NCBI RefSeq assembly: GCF_030317145.1
Contig: NZ_JASZYE010000001.1
Location: 1,426,001-1,490,000 of the forward strand
DNA: 64,000 bases
DNA from: Variovorax flavidus
GTDB taxonomy: Bacteria; Pseudomonadota; Gammaproteobacteria; Burkholderiales; Burkholderiaceae_C
Direction of reading: 5' to 3'
Part shown: piece by piece, positions 43,180 to 54,464 of the stretch
Layout of the letters: each line of letters starts with the position of its first letter
Position numbering within the stretch: position 1 is the stretch's first letter
The notes under the pieces: generated by a model
Database searches by the model: none
What the model saw: only the letters and a program-made list of their open reading frames with translations
What the model was told of the DNA's origin: nothing
Translations under genes and position numbers: made by a program

Positions 43180-44583
43180 TCAGAAATCGGCGCCGCCGCC
43201 CGCGAGGTTCTCAAATTTCGTGAGCGGCTTGAGGAATGCCAGCTTCACCGTTCCCGTCGGGCCATTGCGGTGCTTGCTGATGATCACTTCGGCCACGCCC
43301 GGCTCCTTGCTGTTCTTGTCGTAGTAGTCGTCGCGGTAGATGAACATGATGATGTCGGCATCCTGCTCGATGGCGCCGGATTCGCGCAGGTCGCTCATCA
43401 TGGGGCGCTTGTCGGTGCGGCTTTCCACGCCGCGGCTGAGCTGCGACAGCGCAATCACCGGGCACTTGAGTTCCTTGGCGAGCATCTTCAAGCCGCGAGA
43501 GATTTCGCCCACGGCCGTGGCGCGGTTCTCGTCGTTCATGCTGGACGACGTGCTCATCAGCTGGAGATAGTCGACCACGATCAGCCCGAGCTTCCCGTAC
43601 TGCCGGGCCAAGCGTCGGGAATTCGCACGCAACTCGCTCGTGGTGAGGCCGGGCGTCTCGTCGATGTGCAGCGACACGTTGCGCAACTTCTCGATCGCCT
43701 CGGTCAGGCGCGGCCATTCCTCGTCGGTCAGCTTGCCGGTCCGCAGATGCCCCTGGTCGATGCGGCCGATCGAGCCGACGATACGCACCGCAAGTTGCGA
43801 AGCACCCATTTCCATCGAGAACACGGCGACCGGCAAACCCTCGTTGAGCGCGACGTGCTCGGCGATATTGATCGCCAGCGAGGTCTTGCCCATGGACGGA
43901 CGTGCCGCCAGGACGATCATGTCGCCCGGCTGCAGGCCCGAAGTCATCTTGTCGAATTCGTAGAACCCCGTGCGCACCCCGGTGATGTCGTTCGGGTTCT
44001 CGGACATCTCCGTCACCCGGTCCAGCAGTTCGACCACCAGGGAATCCATGCCCTGGAAGCCCTGCTTCATGCGGGTGCCTTCCTCGCCGATGTTGAAGAT
44101 CTTCTGCTCGGCCTCGTCCAGGATCTTGTCGACCGCCTTGCCCTGCGTATTGAAGGCATTGGTCGCGATCTCGTCGCTCGCACTCACCAGCTTGCGCAGG
44201 ATCGAGCGCTCTCGCACGATTTCCGCGTAGCGCCGGATGTTGCTCGCGCTCGGCACGTACTGCGCGAGCGAGTTGAGGTACGCCAGCCCGCCGATTTCCT
44301 CGGCTTTGCCAAGGTTCTGCAACTGCTCGTACACGGTGATCACGTCCGCTGGCTTGCTGGCGTTGACCAGCGTGCCGATGGCCGCGTAGATCAGCTTGTG
44401 CTCATGGCGATAGAAGTCGCCGTCCGTCACAACGTCGCCCATGCGATCCCAGGCACCGTTGTCGAGCAGAAGACCGCCGAGCACGCTCGATTCGGCTTCG
44501 ATCGAATGCGGGGGAATGCGCAGTTGCGCGATCTGGCGGTCGGCCGACGGGTCGTTGTCGGCGTAGGAAAAGACGGCGGACAT
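43180..44583 (-). CDS. dnaB: replicative DNA helicase
   Basis: A 467-residue hexameric helicase that unwinds the fork. N-terminal domain: HSIEAESSVLGGLLLDN. C-terminal RecA-like domain: Walker A ARPSMGKTSLA near residue 215, with the ELSQLSRGVESR loop. The length is normal and there is no intein. The gene lies downstream of the ribosomal protein operon, separated by a terminator. Confidence 0.98.
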   Translation of the reverse strand: MSAVFSYADNDPSADRQIAQLRIPPHSIEAESSVLGGLLLDNGAWDRMGDVVTDGDFYRHEHKLIYAAIGTLVNASKPADVITVYEQLQNLGKAEEIGGLAYLNSLAQYVPSASNIRRYAEIVRERSILRKLVSASDEIATNAFNTQGKAVDKILDEAEQKIFNIGEEGTRMKQGFQGMDSLVVELLDRVTEMSENPNDITGVRTGFYEFDKMTSGLQPGDMIVLAARPSMGKTSLAINIAEHVALNEGLPVAVFSMEMGASQLAVRIVGSIGRIDQGHLRTGKLTDEEWPRLTEAIEKLRNVSLHIDETPGLTTSELRANSRRLARQYGKLGLIVVDYLQLMSTSSSMNDENRATAVGEISRGLKMLAKELKCPVIALSQLSRGVESRTDKRPMMSDLRESGAIEQDADIIMFIYRDDYYDKNSKEPGVAEVIISKHRNGPTGTVKLAFLKPLTKFENLAGGGADF

Positions 44584-44703
44584 GAAGCTCCTTGCAACCT
44601 TGCATGCTAAGCCGCGCGACGCGCGGCGTCACGTGGACAAGGCTGTGAATAAACGGTGATCTTCCGGTGCACCACGCGGGACAACCCGGTTGGCCGAAAA
44701 AAC

Positions 44704-44730
44704 AAAAGCCGCCCGAAGGCGGCTTTTTCG
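44704..44730 (-). terminator. Rho-independent terminator of the rpsF-priB-rpsR-rplI operon
   Basis: AAAAGCCGCC (44704-44713) and GGCGGCTTTTT (44718-44728) flank a 4-nt loop. On the minus strand the loop is TTCG, a stable tetraloop, followed by four T. It lies just after the rplI stop codon. Confidence 0.9.
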
Positions 44731-44754
44731 ACGCGCACGAAGCGCGCTCGGTGA

Positions 44755-45207
44755 TCAGGCGCTTTCGCCGTACACCGTCACGGTGATCTCGACCACCACG
44801 TCGGTGTGCAAAGCAACGCTGACGGTGCTGTCGCCGACGACCTTGATCGGGCCGTTGGGCATGCGCACTTGCGACTTGGCAACCTTGTAGCCTTGCTTGT
44901 TCAGCTCTTCGGCGATGTCATGGTTGGTGACCGAGCCGAACAGACGGCCGTCAACGCCGGCCTTCTGCGTCAGCTTGACGGTCGTGCCGCCGAGCTTTTC
45001 GCCCTGGGCTTGCGATTCAGCCAGCTTGGCGGCCGCAGCCTTTTCGAGTTCGACGCGCTTGGCTTCGAATTCTGCCTTGTTGGCTTCGGTGGCGCGGCGT
45101 GCGCGACCCGACGGAATCAGGAAATTGCGTGCGTAGCCGTCTTTGACCTTGACGATCTCGCCGAGCACGCCGAGGTTGACGACTTTGTCCAGAAGAATGA
45201 CTTGCAT
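44755..45207 (-). CDS. rplI: 50S ribosomal protein L9
   Basis: A 150-residue L9 with the N-terminal rRNA-binding domain (MQVILLDKV...[12 protein letters not shown]), a long connecting helix (residues about 42-75) and the C-terminal domain. Last gene of the conserved operon, 13 bp after rpsR. The ATG at 45207 is the family start. Confidence 0.98.
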   Translation of the reverse strand: MQVILLDKVVNLGVLGEIVKVKDGYARNFLIPSGRARRATEANKAEFEAKRVELEKAAAAKLAESQAQGEKLGGTTVKLTQKAGVDGRLFGSVTNHDIAEELNKQGYKVAKSQVRMPNGPIKVVGDSTVSVALHTDVVVEITVTVYGESA

Positions 45208-45220
45208 GGTGTCTTGCTCC

Positions 45221-45502
45221 TTAGACGCGGTGTTGGTCGCTGTACGGCACCATCGCGAGGAAGCGTGCACGCTTGATCGCGGTGTTGAGCTGGCGCTGGT
45301 AGATCGCGCGCGTGCCGGTCAGGCGTGCGGGGATGATCTTGCCGTTTTCGCTGATGAAATCGCGCAGAGTGTCGATGTCCTTGTAGTCGATTTCTTCGAC
45401 GCCAGCGACGGTGAAGCGGCAGAAGCGCTTGCGCTTGAACAGCAGCGACTGGGTATTGCGCTTCGGGCGCTTGTCTTTGTTGAATTTCTTGAACGTGGCC
45501 AT
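45221..45502 (-). CDS. rpsR: 30S ribosomal protein S18
   Basis: A 93-residue S18 ([32 protein letters not shown]). It binds S6 in the platform of the 30S subunit. It lies between priB and rplI. The N-terminal 20 residues are basic and somewhat longer than in E. coli. Confidence 0.98.
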   Translation of the reverse strand: MATFKKFNKDKRPKRNTQSLLFKRKRFCRFTVAGVEEIDYKDIDTLRDFISENGKIIPARLTGTRAIYQRQLNTAIKRARFLAMVPYSDQHRV

Positions 45503-45523
45503 TGGGGGACCTCTTGTCGAAAA

Positions 45524-45826
45524 TTAATCTTGCTGAAAATCCTGGATGTGCAGAACCGGATGCTTGCCGTTGCCCGGGGTGGCGAGGAATCCCTGAAAAC
45601 GCCAGAGACTTCCCAACGCCTGCCTTGCGAGTCGCTCGGCCACTGCGCCGAACGCAACGGCCTTGAGGGCCGCCTTGATCTGTCTGGACTGCCCCGCATC
45701 GGAGACTGTCGACTCGTGTTCGAGTCTCAGGTCGACGGCGGGCAATCCGGCAGGTGTGTAACGCAGGGCTCCGAGTTCGGCGACGCAGGCAGTCAGCACA
45801 AGCTGATTGGCTGCGGCAGCACTCAC
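45524..45826 (-). CDS. priB: primosomal replication protein N (PriB)
   Basis: A 100-residue single-OB-fold protein that helps PriA restart replication forks. Landmarks are NQLVLTACVAELGALRYTPAGLP and FQGFLA near the end. The GTG start lies 4 bp after the rpsF stop. The position between rpsF and rpsR is the conserved one in betaproteobacteria. Confidence 0.9.
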   Translation of the reverse strand: MSAAAANQLVLTACVAELGALRYTPAGLPAVDLRLEHESTVSDAGQSRQIKAALKAVAFGAVAERLARQALGSLWRFQGFLATPGNGKHPVLHIQDFQQD

Positions 45827-45830
45827 ACCA

Positions 45831-46205
45831 TCAGTTGTTGTTGGCGGCGTATTCGGCCTGCTGGGCCTTGCGGGCCTCTTCGCGCTCGACCGTCTTCATC
45901 ATCGACGAAGGACCGGTTTCAGCCTTCTTCTTGACCACGGTGAGGTGGCGCAGAACGGCGTCGTTGAACTTGAAGGCATGCTCGAGCTCGGCCATCACGG
46001 CTTGTTCAGCCTCGATGTTCACGCACAGGTAGTGCGCCTTGTTGAGCTTGTTGATCTGGTAAGCCAGTTGACGGCGACCCCAGTCTTCGACGCGGTGGAC
46101 CTTGCCGCCGCCGGCCGTGATCAGGCCCTTGTAGCGCTCCAGCATGGCCGGAACTTGCTCGCTCTGATCCGGGTGGATCAGCAAAATGATTTCGTAGTGA
46201 CGCAT
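45831..46205 (-). CDS. rpsF: 30S ribosomal protein S6
   Basis: A 124-residue S6 ([39 protein letters not shown]) with a polar C-terminal extension. The ATG at 46205 follows AAGGAG at 5-9 nt. Transcription likely starts near 46278 from an extended -10 promoter. Confidence 0.98.
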   Translation of the reverse strand: MRHYEIILLIHPDQSEQVPAMLERYKGLITAGGGKVHRVEDWGRRQLAYQINKLNKAHYLCVNIEAEQAVMAELEHAFKFNDAVLRHLTVVKKKAETGPSSMMKTVEREEARKAQQAEYAANNN

Positions 46206-46323
46206 GGCACTCCTTGTGGATCTTCCGTAGAAGGGATAAAGCCACCCGCAGCGTCGGTCGCAGTGTGGCAAGGCAAAGCCGTAAATTATAGCAGGCTATG
46301 GCTGCCCGCGGCTCCGCTTGCCA
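46206..46323 (-). promoter_or_regulatory. Promoter and leader of the ribosomal protein operon
   Basis: On the minus strand a perfect extended -10 element, TGCTATAAT, lies at 46293-46285, with no convincing -35. The roughly 70-nt leader to rpsF contains ACCGACGCTGCGGGTGG, which could form part of an S6:S18-binding autoregulatory hairpin, a structure known in many bacteria. The leader assignment is tentative. Confidence 0.5.
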
Positions 46324-46836
46324 CTACCCGAGAAGCGCAAGCTCCAAAACAGCCGCCTTTTCAGCACCGACTGCAGCCCGGATCTTCGGGAGAAGCTCGA
46401 CCAATTCCTCGTACGTCGACGTCCCCTCGACAGACAGATTGAGCCTGAAACCACGCAGCCCGAGACCTCCCGTGAGTTGCGTCGCGATGGGATAGGCATC
46501 CTTGTAGCGCTGCTGGCTCGAGCGATCCGAGTTCGACGGCGGGGAAACGGCCTGGGCTGCCACCGGCGCCGGCGCGCGCACCGGAACCTCCGGTGCAGCC
46601 GGCATCGCGACCGCTCCCGCATTGGCCGCATCTGTCGCTCCGCCCACTTGCCCCAGCAGCCCGAGCTCGACCATCTGGTCGATATCCTCGCGCGCAATGC
46701 CCATGCCGGCTTCAAGCACGTCGTTCACCGAGCGCTTGCCGTCGAACAGGATGAATGCGGAGCGTTGTCGCGGCGTCAACCGCAGGGATCGGTCCCTGAG
46801 CACCTGGTGCCCGGCCTCTGTCTTGACAAGAATCAT
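46324..46836 (-). CDS. hypothetical protein
   Basis: A 170-residue protein I do not recognise. Residues 1-65 form a compact basic/acidic helical region (LTPRQRSAFILFDGKRSVNDVL, MVELGLLGQVG) resembling a winged-helix-like bacterial module. Residues 66-105 are an Ala/Pro linker, and residues 110-170 form another folded piece (SVEGTSTYEELVELLPKIR). There is no signal peptide or membrane helix. It sits upstream of rpsF on the same strand with its own start at 46836. Its conservation next to rpsF in relatives is plausible but cannot be checked here. Confidence 0.7.
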   Translation of the reverse strand: MILVKTEAGHQVLRDRSLRLTPRQRSAFILFDGKRSVNDVLEAGMGIAREDIDQMVELGLLGQVGGATDAANAGAVAMPAAPEVPVRAPAPVAAQAVSPPSNSDRSSQQRYKDAYPIATQLTGGLGLRGFRLNLSVEGTSTYEELVELLPKIRAAVGAEKAAVLELALLG

Positions 46837-47044
46837 GTGTACCTCGACGCGGAAGTCCGGAGCGCCTTCGAGGCCAGCGTGCGACCGATGTGCGCGCTCT
46901 CGGGGCTGCGTCCCCCTGTGAGCGGCTAGTTTGACACCAAAGATTCAACTGGTTGCAAATACACCAAGCTGACACAAGGATTACGACCTCGGATGTGAAC
47001 AAAGTCGTTGCGCGGGGGTGACAGGCACCGCCGCGCTCCCGGCA
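46837..47044. other. Intergenic region between ppsA and the hypothetical gene
   Basis: This 208-bp gap carries the 3' flank of ppsA and the upstream region of the minus-strand hypothetical gene. The middle part (46925-46990) is AT-richer and is the likely promoter site. I see no tRNA, terminator hairpin or strong palindrome. Confidence 0.4.
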
Positions 47045-49438
<2,394 letters not shown>

Positions 49439-49628
49439 GGGAGAGCTCCAGAAGTTAAAACCGATGCTTCATGCAAGCGGCGCAACGCGATCATTCTTCT
49501 TGGTCTGGGCGTTGGCGGGAGGTGCATGGAAAGATTGAGGCGGGAAAATCGCGGATGGCATTCCCGATAATGGGCCGAATTGTAGGCGCGCCCCGGTTCG
49601 GCGTGCCGCAGGACAAGGCCGCCACATC

Positions 49629-50450
49629 ATGCATACCCGCACTGTTTTCTTCGTCTCCGACGGAACCGGCATCACCGCCGAAACCTTCGGTAACGCTGTT
49701 CTCGCCCAATTCGAGATGAAGCCCCGCCACGTCCGGCTGCCTTTCACCGATACGGTCGACAAAGCCCACCAGGCGGTCCGGAGGATCAATCACACGGCGG
49801 AAATCGAGGGGCTTCGTCCGATCGTCTTCACGACCCTGGCCAATATGGAGGTCCTCGAGGTGATCGAAACCGGCTGCAAGGGCATGTTGCTGGACATGTT
49901 CGGCACCTTCGTCCGCCCTCTGGAAATCGAGCTGGCGATGAAATCCAACCATCGCATCGGCCGCTTCAGCGATGTCAGCAAGAGCAAGGAATACGACGCC
50001 CGCATCCAGGCCATCGACTTCAGCCTGGCGCACGACGATGGCCAGAGCAATCGCGATCTCGACGGCGCGGACGTCATCCTCGTCGGCGTGAGCCGGAGCG
50101 GGAAGACGCCCACCTCGCTGTATCTCGCCATGCAGCATGGCCTGAAGGCGGCGAACTATCCGCTGATTCCGGAGGACTTCGACCGACGCCAGCTGCCGCC
50201 GGCCCTGATGCCGCATCGCAAGAAGATCTTCGGACTCACGATCCAGCCGGAACGCCTGAGCGAGATCCGCAACGAGCGGCGGCCCAATTCGCGCTACGCA
50301 AGCCTCGAGAATTGCCGCCACGAGGTCAGCGAGGCCGAGGCGATGATGCGTCGGGCCGGCATCCGCTGGCTGTCGACGACGACCAAGTCGATCGAGGAGA
50401 TCGCGACGACGATCCTGCAGGAGCTTCGGCCTGAGCGACTGACGTATTGA
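49629..50450 (+). CDS. ppsR: phosphoenolpyruvate synthase regulatory kinase/pyrophosphorylase
   Basis: A 273-residue DUF299 bifunctional enzyme that phosphorylates PpsA on the Thr next to the catalytic His using ADP, and removes the phosphate with Pi. The P-loop GVSRSGKT is at 153-160, and [11 protein letters not shown] is the family start. The divergent partner gene is ppsA. A tandem intergenic repeat begins right after the stop codon. Confidence 0.96.
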   Translation: MHTRTVFFVSDGTGITAETFGNAVLAQFEMKPRHVRLPFTDTVDKAHQAVRRINHTAEIEGLRPIVFTTLANMEVLEVIETGCKGMLLDMFGTFVRPLEIELAMKSNHRIGRFSDVSKSKEYDARIQAIDFSLAHDDGQSNRDLDGADVILVGVSRSGKTPTSLYLAMQHGLKAANYPLIPEDFDRRQLPPALMPHRKKIFGLTIQPERLSEIRNERRPNSRYASLENCRHEVSEAEAMMRRAGIRWLSTTTKSIEEIATTILQELRPERLTY

Positions 50451-50451
50451 G

Positions 50452-50677
50452 CTCGCCCCCAGGCTTGCCCACTTCGTGTGGCCGCCTTCCCCCCACCGGG
50501 GGCAACACCGGCGGCCCGGCGAAGCCGGTTCCGCGGTGTTTCTGAACTCGCGCCCAGGCTTGCTCACTTCGTGTAGGCGCCTTCCTCCTGCCGGGGGCAA
50601 CACCGGTGGCGCGGCGAAGCCGGTTCCGCGGTGTTTTGCGAAAGGGCGACACGAAGTGCGCGAAGGCTGGGGGCGAT
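50452..50677 (+). repeat. Tandem copies of a dispersed intergenic repeat, plus an inverted partial copy
   Basis: Two direct copies of about 90 bp (50452-50541 and 50547-50636, period 95 bp) share CAGGCTTG, CACTTCGTGT, GGGGGCAACACCGG and CGGCGAAGCCGGTTCCGCGG. Then 50645-50677 reads as the reverse complement of the head (GACACGAAGTGCGCGAAGG against CCTTCGCGCACTTCGTGTC). The layout, head-to-tail copies closed by an inverted end, resembles REP/BIME-type elements. A related single copy lies at 40851 after phoH. Confidence 0.88.
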
Positions 50678-50682
50678 CACCG

Positions 50683-52254
50683 TCAGACAGTGGCTTCTGC
50701 CGGTGCCGAGGTACGGATCAGGTGATCGAACGCGCTCAGCGCCGCCTTCGCGCCGTCGCCGGCCGCGATGATGATCTGCTTGAACGGCACCGTGGTCGCA
50801 TCACCAGCCGCAAAGACGCCCGGGACCGAAGTCTGGCCCTTGGCGTCGACCACGATCTCGCCGTGCTTCGATAGCTCGATCGTGCCCTTGAGCCAGTCGG
50901 TATTGGGCACCAGGCCGATCTGGATGAAAACGCCTTCGAGCGGCACCGTGTGGCTCTCGCCGCTTGCGCGGTCCTTGTAGACCAGGCCGTTGACCTTCTG
51001 CTTGTCGCCGGTGATCTCGGTCGTTTGCGCATTGGTGATGACCTTGACGTTCGCCATGCTGTGCAGCTTGCGCTGCAGCACTGCGTCTGCGCGCAATTGC
51101 GTGTCGTACTCGATCAGGGTCACGTGGCCCACGATGCCGGCCAGGTCGATCGCCGCCTCGACGCCCGAGTTGCCGCCGCCGATCACCGCCACTCGCTTGC
51201 CCTTGAACAGCGGACCGTCGCAGTGCGGGCAATAGGCCACGCCCTTGTTCTTGTATTCGTGCTCGCCGGGCACGTTGATGTTGCGCCAGCGCGCGCCGGT
51301 GGAAATCACCACCGAGCGACTCTTGAGCGACGCGCCGCTTTCCAGCTTGATCTCGATGAAATCCTCGCCGGGGACAAGCGCCGCTGCGCGCTGCAGATTC
51401 ATGATGTCGACCTCGTAGTCGCGCACATGCTCTTCGAGGGCGAGCGCGAACTTGGGTCCTTCGGTTTCCTTGATCGAGATGAAATTCTCGATGCCCATGG
51501 TGTCGAGCACCTGGCCGCCGAAGCGCTCGGATGCGACGCCGGTGCGAATGCCCTTGCGCGCCGCGTACACCGCGGCCGCTGCACCCGCCGGACCGCCGCC
51601 CACGATGAGGACGTCGAACGGATCCTTGCCGGCGATCTTCCTGGCCTCGCGCTCGACACCGCTGGTATCGATCTTCGCGAGGATTTCCTCCAGGCTCATG
51701 CGGCCCTGGCCGAACTCGGTTCCATTCAGGAAGACGGTGGGCACGGCCATGATCTGGCGTTCCTTGACTTCGTCCTGGAACAGCGAACCGTCGATCATGG
51801 TCGTCTTGATGCGCGGGTTCTGCACCGCCATCAGGTTGAGCGCCTGCACGACATCGGGACAGTTGTGGCAGGTCAGCGAAATGTAGATTTCGAACTCGAA
51901 ATCGCCGTCGAGCGAGCGGATCTGCTGCAGCACGGCGTCGTCAACCTTGGGCGGATAGCCCCCGACCTGCAACAGCGCGAGCACCAGCGATGTGAACTCG
52001 TGACCCATCGGCAGGCCCGCGAAACGCGGGCCGTGGTTTTCGCTCGGCCGGTTGATCGAGAACGAAGGCTTTCGATGGTTGTCGTCGCGACTCTCGGTAA
52101 CTTTCACCAGCGTCGACGATTCGGCCACGTCCTTCAGCAGCGACTGCAGTTCGCCCGACGCCTTGCTGTCGTCGAGCGAAGCGACGATCTCGACTGGCTG
52201 CGTGATGCGGTCGAGATAGCTCTTGAGTTGCGATTTGGTGCCGGCGTCGAGCAT
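50683..52254 (-). CDS. ahpF: alkyl hydroperoxide reductase subunit F
   Basis: A 523-residue flavoprotein disulfide reductase that recycles AhpC with NADH. The N-terminal double-thioredoxin domain has TCHNC (Cys129, Cys132), the FAD domain has [14 protein letters not shown] near 216, and the redox pair is Cys342/Cys345 in YCPHC. The ATG at 52254 is the family start. It follows ahpC, with a terminator between them that probably lowers ahpF relative to ahpC. Confidence 0.97.
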   Translation of the reverse strand: MLDAGTKSQLKSYLDRITQPVEIVASLDDSKASGELQSLLKDVAESSTLVKVTESRDDNHRKPSFSINRPSENHGPRFAGLPMGHEFTSLVLALLQVGGYPPKVDDAVLQQIRSLDGDFEFEIYISLTCHNCPDVVQALNLMAVQNPRIKTTMIDGSLFQDEVKERQIMAVPTVFLNGTEFGQGRMSLEEILAKIDTSGVEREARKIAGKDPFDVLIVGGGPAGAAAAVYAARKGIRTGVASERFGGQVLDTMGIENFISIKETEGPKFALALEEHVRDYEVDIMNLQRAAALVPGEDFIEIKLESGASLKSRSVVISTGARWRNINVPGEHEYKNKGVAYCPHCDGPLFKGKRVAVIGGGNSGVEAAIDLAGIVGHVTLIEYDTQLRADAVLQRKLHSMANVKVITNAQTTEITGDKQKVNGLVYKDRASGESHTVPLEGVFIQIGLVPNTDWLKGTIELSKHGEIVVDAKGQTSVPGVFAAGDATTVPFKQIIIAAGDGAKAALSAFDHLIRTSAPAEATV

Positions 52255-52284
52255 GGTGGACTCTCTTCTTGAATGCGATGGAAA

Positions 52285-52317
52285 CAAAAAAGCCCGGGAG
52301 CTCACGGCGCCCGGGCT
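52285..52317 (-). terminator. Rho-independent terminator between ahpC and ahpF
   Basis: AGCCCGGG (52291-52298) and CCCGGGCT (52310-52317) form an 8-bp stem. On the minus strand six T follow. It lies just downstream of ahpC, so it should end most ahpC transcripts while letting some continue into ahpF. Confidence 0.85.
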
Positions 52318-52336
52318 GTGGCGCGAACGAGGCGGC

Positions 52337-52909
52337 TTAGATCTTGCCGACCAGGTCGAACGAAGGCTTCAGCGTTTCAGCGCCTTCGGTCCACTTGGCG
52401 GGGCAGACTTCGCCCGGGTGGGCAGCCACGTACTGGGCAGCCTTCACGCGGCGCAGCAGTTCGGCAGCGTCACGGCCGATGCCGTTGTCGTGCACTTCGA
52501 TGGTCTTGATCTTGCCTTCGGGGTCGATCACGAAGGTGCCGCGGTAAGCGAGACCTGCGTCTTCACCTTCTTCGATCAGGACCTGGAATGCGCGGGCCAG
52601 TTGTTGGCTCGGGTCACCGATCAGCGGGTACTTCACCTTGCCGATGGTGTCGGAGGTGTCGTGCCAAGCCTTGTGCGTGAAGTGGGTGTCGGTCGACACG
52701 CCATACACCTCGACGCCCAGCTTCTGGAACTCAGCGTAGTGATCGGCCAAGTCGCCGAGTTCGGTCGGGCACACGAACGTGAAGTCAGCCGGGTAGAACA
52801 CGACGACAGACCATTTGCCCTTGAAACTCTCGTTGCTGACCGGCACAAACTTGCCGTTGTGATATGCGGTGGCCTTGAACGGGATGATTTCGGTATTGAT
52901 CAGGGACAT
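52337..52909 (-). CDS. ahpC: alkyl hydroperoxide reductase subunit C (peroxiredoxin)
   Basis: A 190-residue typical 2-Cys peroxiredoxin with peroxidatic Cys47 (FTFVCPTE) and resolving Cys169 (EVCPAKW). It destroys hydrogen peroxide and organic peroxides and is the main peroxide scavenger in many bacteria. It lies downstream of an OxyR-type site (52978-53014) and a good -10 box (52956-52951), and upstream of ahpF. Confidence 0.98.
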   Translation of the reverse strand: MSLINTEIIPFKATAYHNGKFVPVSNESFKGKWSVVVFYPADFTFVCPTELGDLADHYAEFQKLGVEVYGVSTDTHFTHKAWHDTSDTIGKVKYPLIGDPSQQLARAFQVLIEEGEDAGLAYRGTFVIDPEGKIKTIEVHDNGIGRDAAELLRRVKAAQYVAAHPGEVCPAKWTEGAETLKPSFDLVGKI

Positions 52910-52950
52910 GTGTTGGGTTCCTTGGTGGCTGATGAAAAAAGCGAGTCATT

Positions 52951-53014
52951 AGTATAACTACCAATTCACGCTTTTTCATAGCCACGAGCTATCAAAAGCA
53001 TTGCACACCCCTAT
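52951..53014 (-). promoter_or_regulatory. OxyR binding site and promoter of ahpC
   Basis: ATAG-N7-CTAT at 52978-52992 is followed after 7 bp by ATTG-N7-CTAT at 53000-53014, reproducing the four-element OxyR spacing. The first pair also has the internal A of the consensus. The minus-strand -10 TATACT is at 52956-52951. The position 17 bp upstream of it is a poor -35 directly abutting the OxyR site, as expected for an OxyR-activated promoter. Confidence 0.75.
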
Positions 53015-53126
53015 GAATGCGAACGCCTATCACCCTCACACGCATGCAGAGCGCGAGAGCATGGGTTTACTTGCAACGCCGCGCGAGTGGCTCTCACAAT
53101 CGACCATTTAAGAACAAGGAAAAACC

Positions 53127-53603
53127 ATGAAGGGCGACCCACAAGTCATCGATCATCTGCAGGCACAACTCAAGAACGAGCTGACTGCGATCAACCAATA
53201 TTTCCTCCACTACCGGATGCTCAAGCACTGGGGTTTGGACAAGCTCGCGAAGAAGGAATACGACGAGTCGATCGGCGAGATGAAGCATGCCGACAAGCTC
53301 ATGGACCGCATCTTCATGCTGGACGGCCTGCCCAACCTGCAGGATCTGGCCAAGCTCAACGTCGGAGAGGACGTGCCGGAGATTCTCGAGTGCGACCTCA
53401 AGGCGGAGACCGGCGCGCAAGCCACCATCAAGGCCGGCATCGCTCATTGCGAATCGGTACGCGACTATGTCTCGCGTGATCTGCTCCAGGGCATCCTCGA
53501 CGACACGGAAGAGCACATCGATTTCCTCGAGACGCAGATCGATCTGATCGGCAGGGTCGGCCTGCAGAACTACCTGCAGTCGCAGATGGGCGAGATCGAA
53601 TAA
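53127..53603 (+). CDS. bfr: bacterioferritin
   Basis: A 158-residue 24-mer iron-storage protein with ferroxidase ligands Glu18, Glu51, His54, Glu94 and His130, and heme-ligand Met52 (EMKHAD) conserved. The position corresponding to Glu127 in E. coli is Thr (DDTEEH), with Glu128 next to it. This may shift one iron ligand, and the exact role needs a structural alignment. It stores iron and protects DNA from Fenton chemistry. It lies in the oxidative stress/iron region after ahpC and has its own terminator. Confidence 0.97.
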   Translation: MKGDPQVIDHLQAQLKNELTAINQYFLHYRMLKHWGLDKLAKKEYDESIGEMKHADKLMDRIFMLDGLPNLQDLAKLNVGEDVPEILECDLKAETGAQATIKAGIAHCESVRDYVSRDLLQGILDDTEEHIDFLETQIDLIGRVGLQNYLQSQMGEIE

Positions 53604-53623
53604 GCGCGCGACGCGCACGATGC

Positions 53624-53650
53624 AAGCGGGGCCCGGCCCCGCTTTTTTTC
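53624..53650 (+). terminator. Rho-independent terminator of bfr
   Basis: AAGCGGGGCC (53624-53633) pairs with GGCCCCGCTT (53635-53644), followed by seven T. It lies 20 bp after the bfr stop codon. Confidence 0.92.
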
Positions 53651-53754
53651 GCCTTTACGAAACTTCACTGCTATCGATTTCGGAGCATTCGACACAGCCG
53701 CGGCGCCGCATTCACGCACCCGAACCTCCCCTTGGCTTGTCATCCCACGATTTC

Positions 53755-53773
53755 GCAAATAACATTCATTCTC
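53755..53773 (+). promoter_or_regulatory. Fur-box-like site upstream of the PepSY/DUF2271/ApbE operon
   Basis: Read on the minus strand, GAGAATGAATGTTATTTGC matches the 19-bp Fur consensus at 12 of 19 positions. It lies 29-47 bp before the start of the PepSY gene, in an AT-rich pocket, where a Fur repressor would block the promoter. Confidence 0.5.
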
Positions 53774-53801
53774 ATCTGTGAGGCTAGAATCGTCGCCTTC
53801 G

Positions 53802-54446
53802 ATGAACGCCGCCTCCACCGACAACCGCCGACGCGCCTACTGGCTCAAGACCCTGCACGAATGGCATTGGGTGAGTTCGGCGCTCTGCCTGATCGGTCTC
53901 CTCTTGTTCGGCATTACGGGCTTTACGCTCAACCACGCGGCCACCATTGAAGCCAAGCCGAAGGTGACGAGCCGGACCGCGACGGTCGACGATGTCCTGC
54001 GCGCAGCGCTGATGAAACAGTTGCCGGAGGCCAAGGCACGCAAGGGCAAAGCCGAACTACCGGCCGACCTGCAGCAGTGGATCCAGAAGCAATGGTCGAT
54101 CGACACAGCGGGCCGCGAGGCCGAGTGGTCGGACGACGAGATCTATCTTTCCCTTCCCCGCCCCGGCGGCGATGCCTGGCTCCGGCTCAGCCTGATCGAC
54201 GGCGAGGCCGAATACGAACGCACCGACCGCGGCTGGCTGTCGTACTTCAATGACTTGCACAAGGGCCGCAACAGCGGCGCGGCCTGGAGCTGGTTCATCG
54301 ACATCTTCGCCGCCGCCACGCTGGTGTTCTCGATCACCGGTCTTTTCATTCTCAAGATGCACGCCGGCAACCGGCCTTTCACTTGGCCGATGGTCGGGAT
54401 GGGTTTCGTGATTCCGGTGCTGCTCGCGCTGCTGTTCATCCACTGA
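53802..54446 (+). CDS. PepSY-associated transmembrane protein
   Basis: A 214-residue membrane protein with three hydrophobic helices (about 24-44, 165-186 and 195-213) and a PepSY-type periplasmic loop between the first two. Several His near the helices (LHEWHW, LNHA, NDLHKG) could bind heme in the membrane. PepSY_TM proteins occur with ferric-siderophore reductases and with ApbE-linked redox systems and probably carry electrons across the membrane. It is the first gene of a run with short gaps (18 and 34 bp, then overlaps) to 58228. The ATG at 53802 is chosen since an upstream frame to 53778 is not typical. Confidence 0.85.
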   Translation: MNAASTDNRRRAYWLKTLHEWHWVSSALCLIGLLLFGITGFTLNHAATIEAKPKVTSRTATVDDVLRAALMKQLPEAKARKGKAELPADLQQWIQKQWSIDTAGREAEWSDDEIYLSLPRPGGDAWLRLSLIDGEAEYERTDRGWLSYFNDLHKGRNSGAAWSWFIDIFAAATLVFSITGLFILKMHAGNRPFTWPMVGMGFVIPVLLALLFIH

Positions 54447-54464
54447 TCCAGGAAAGAGGTTTTC

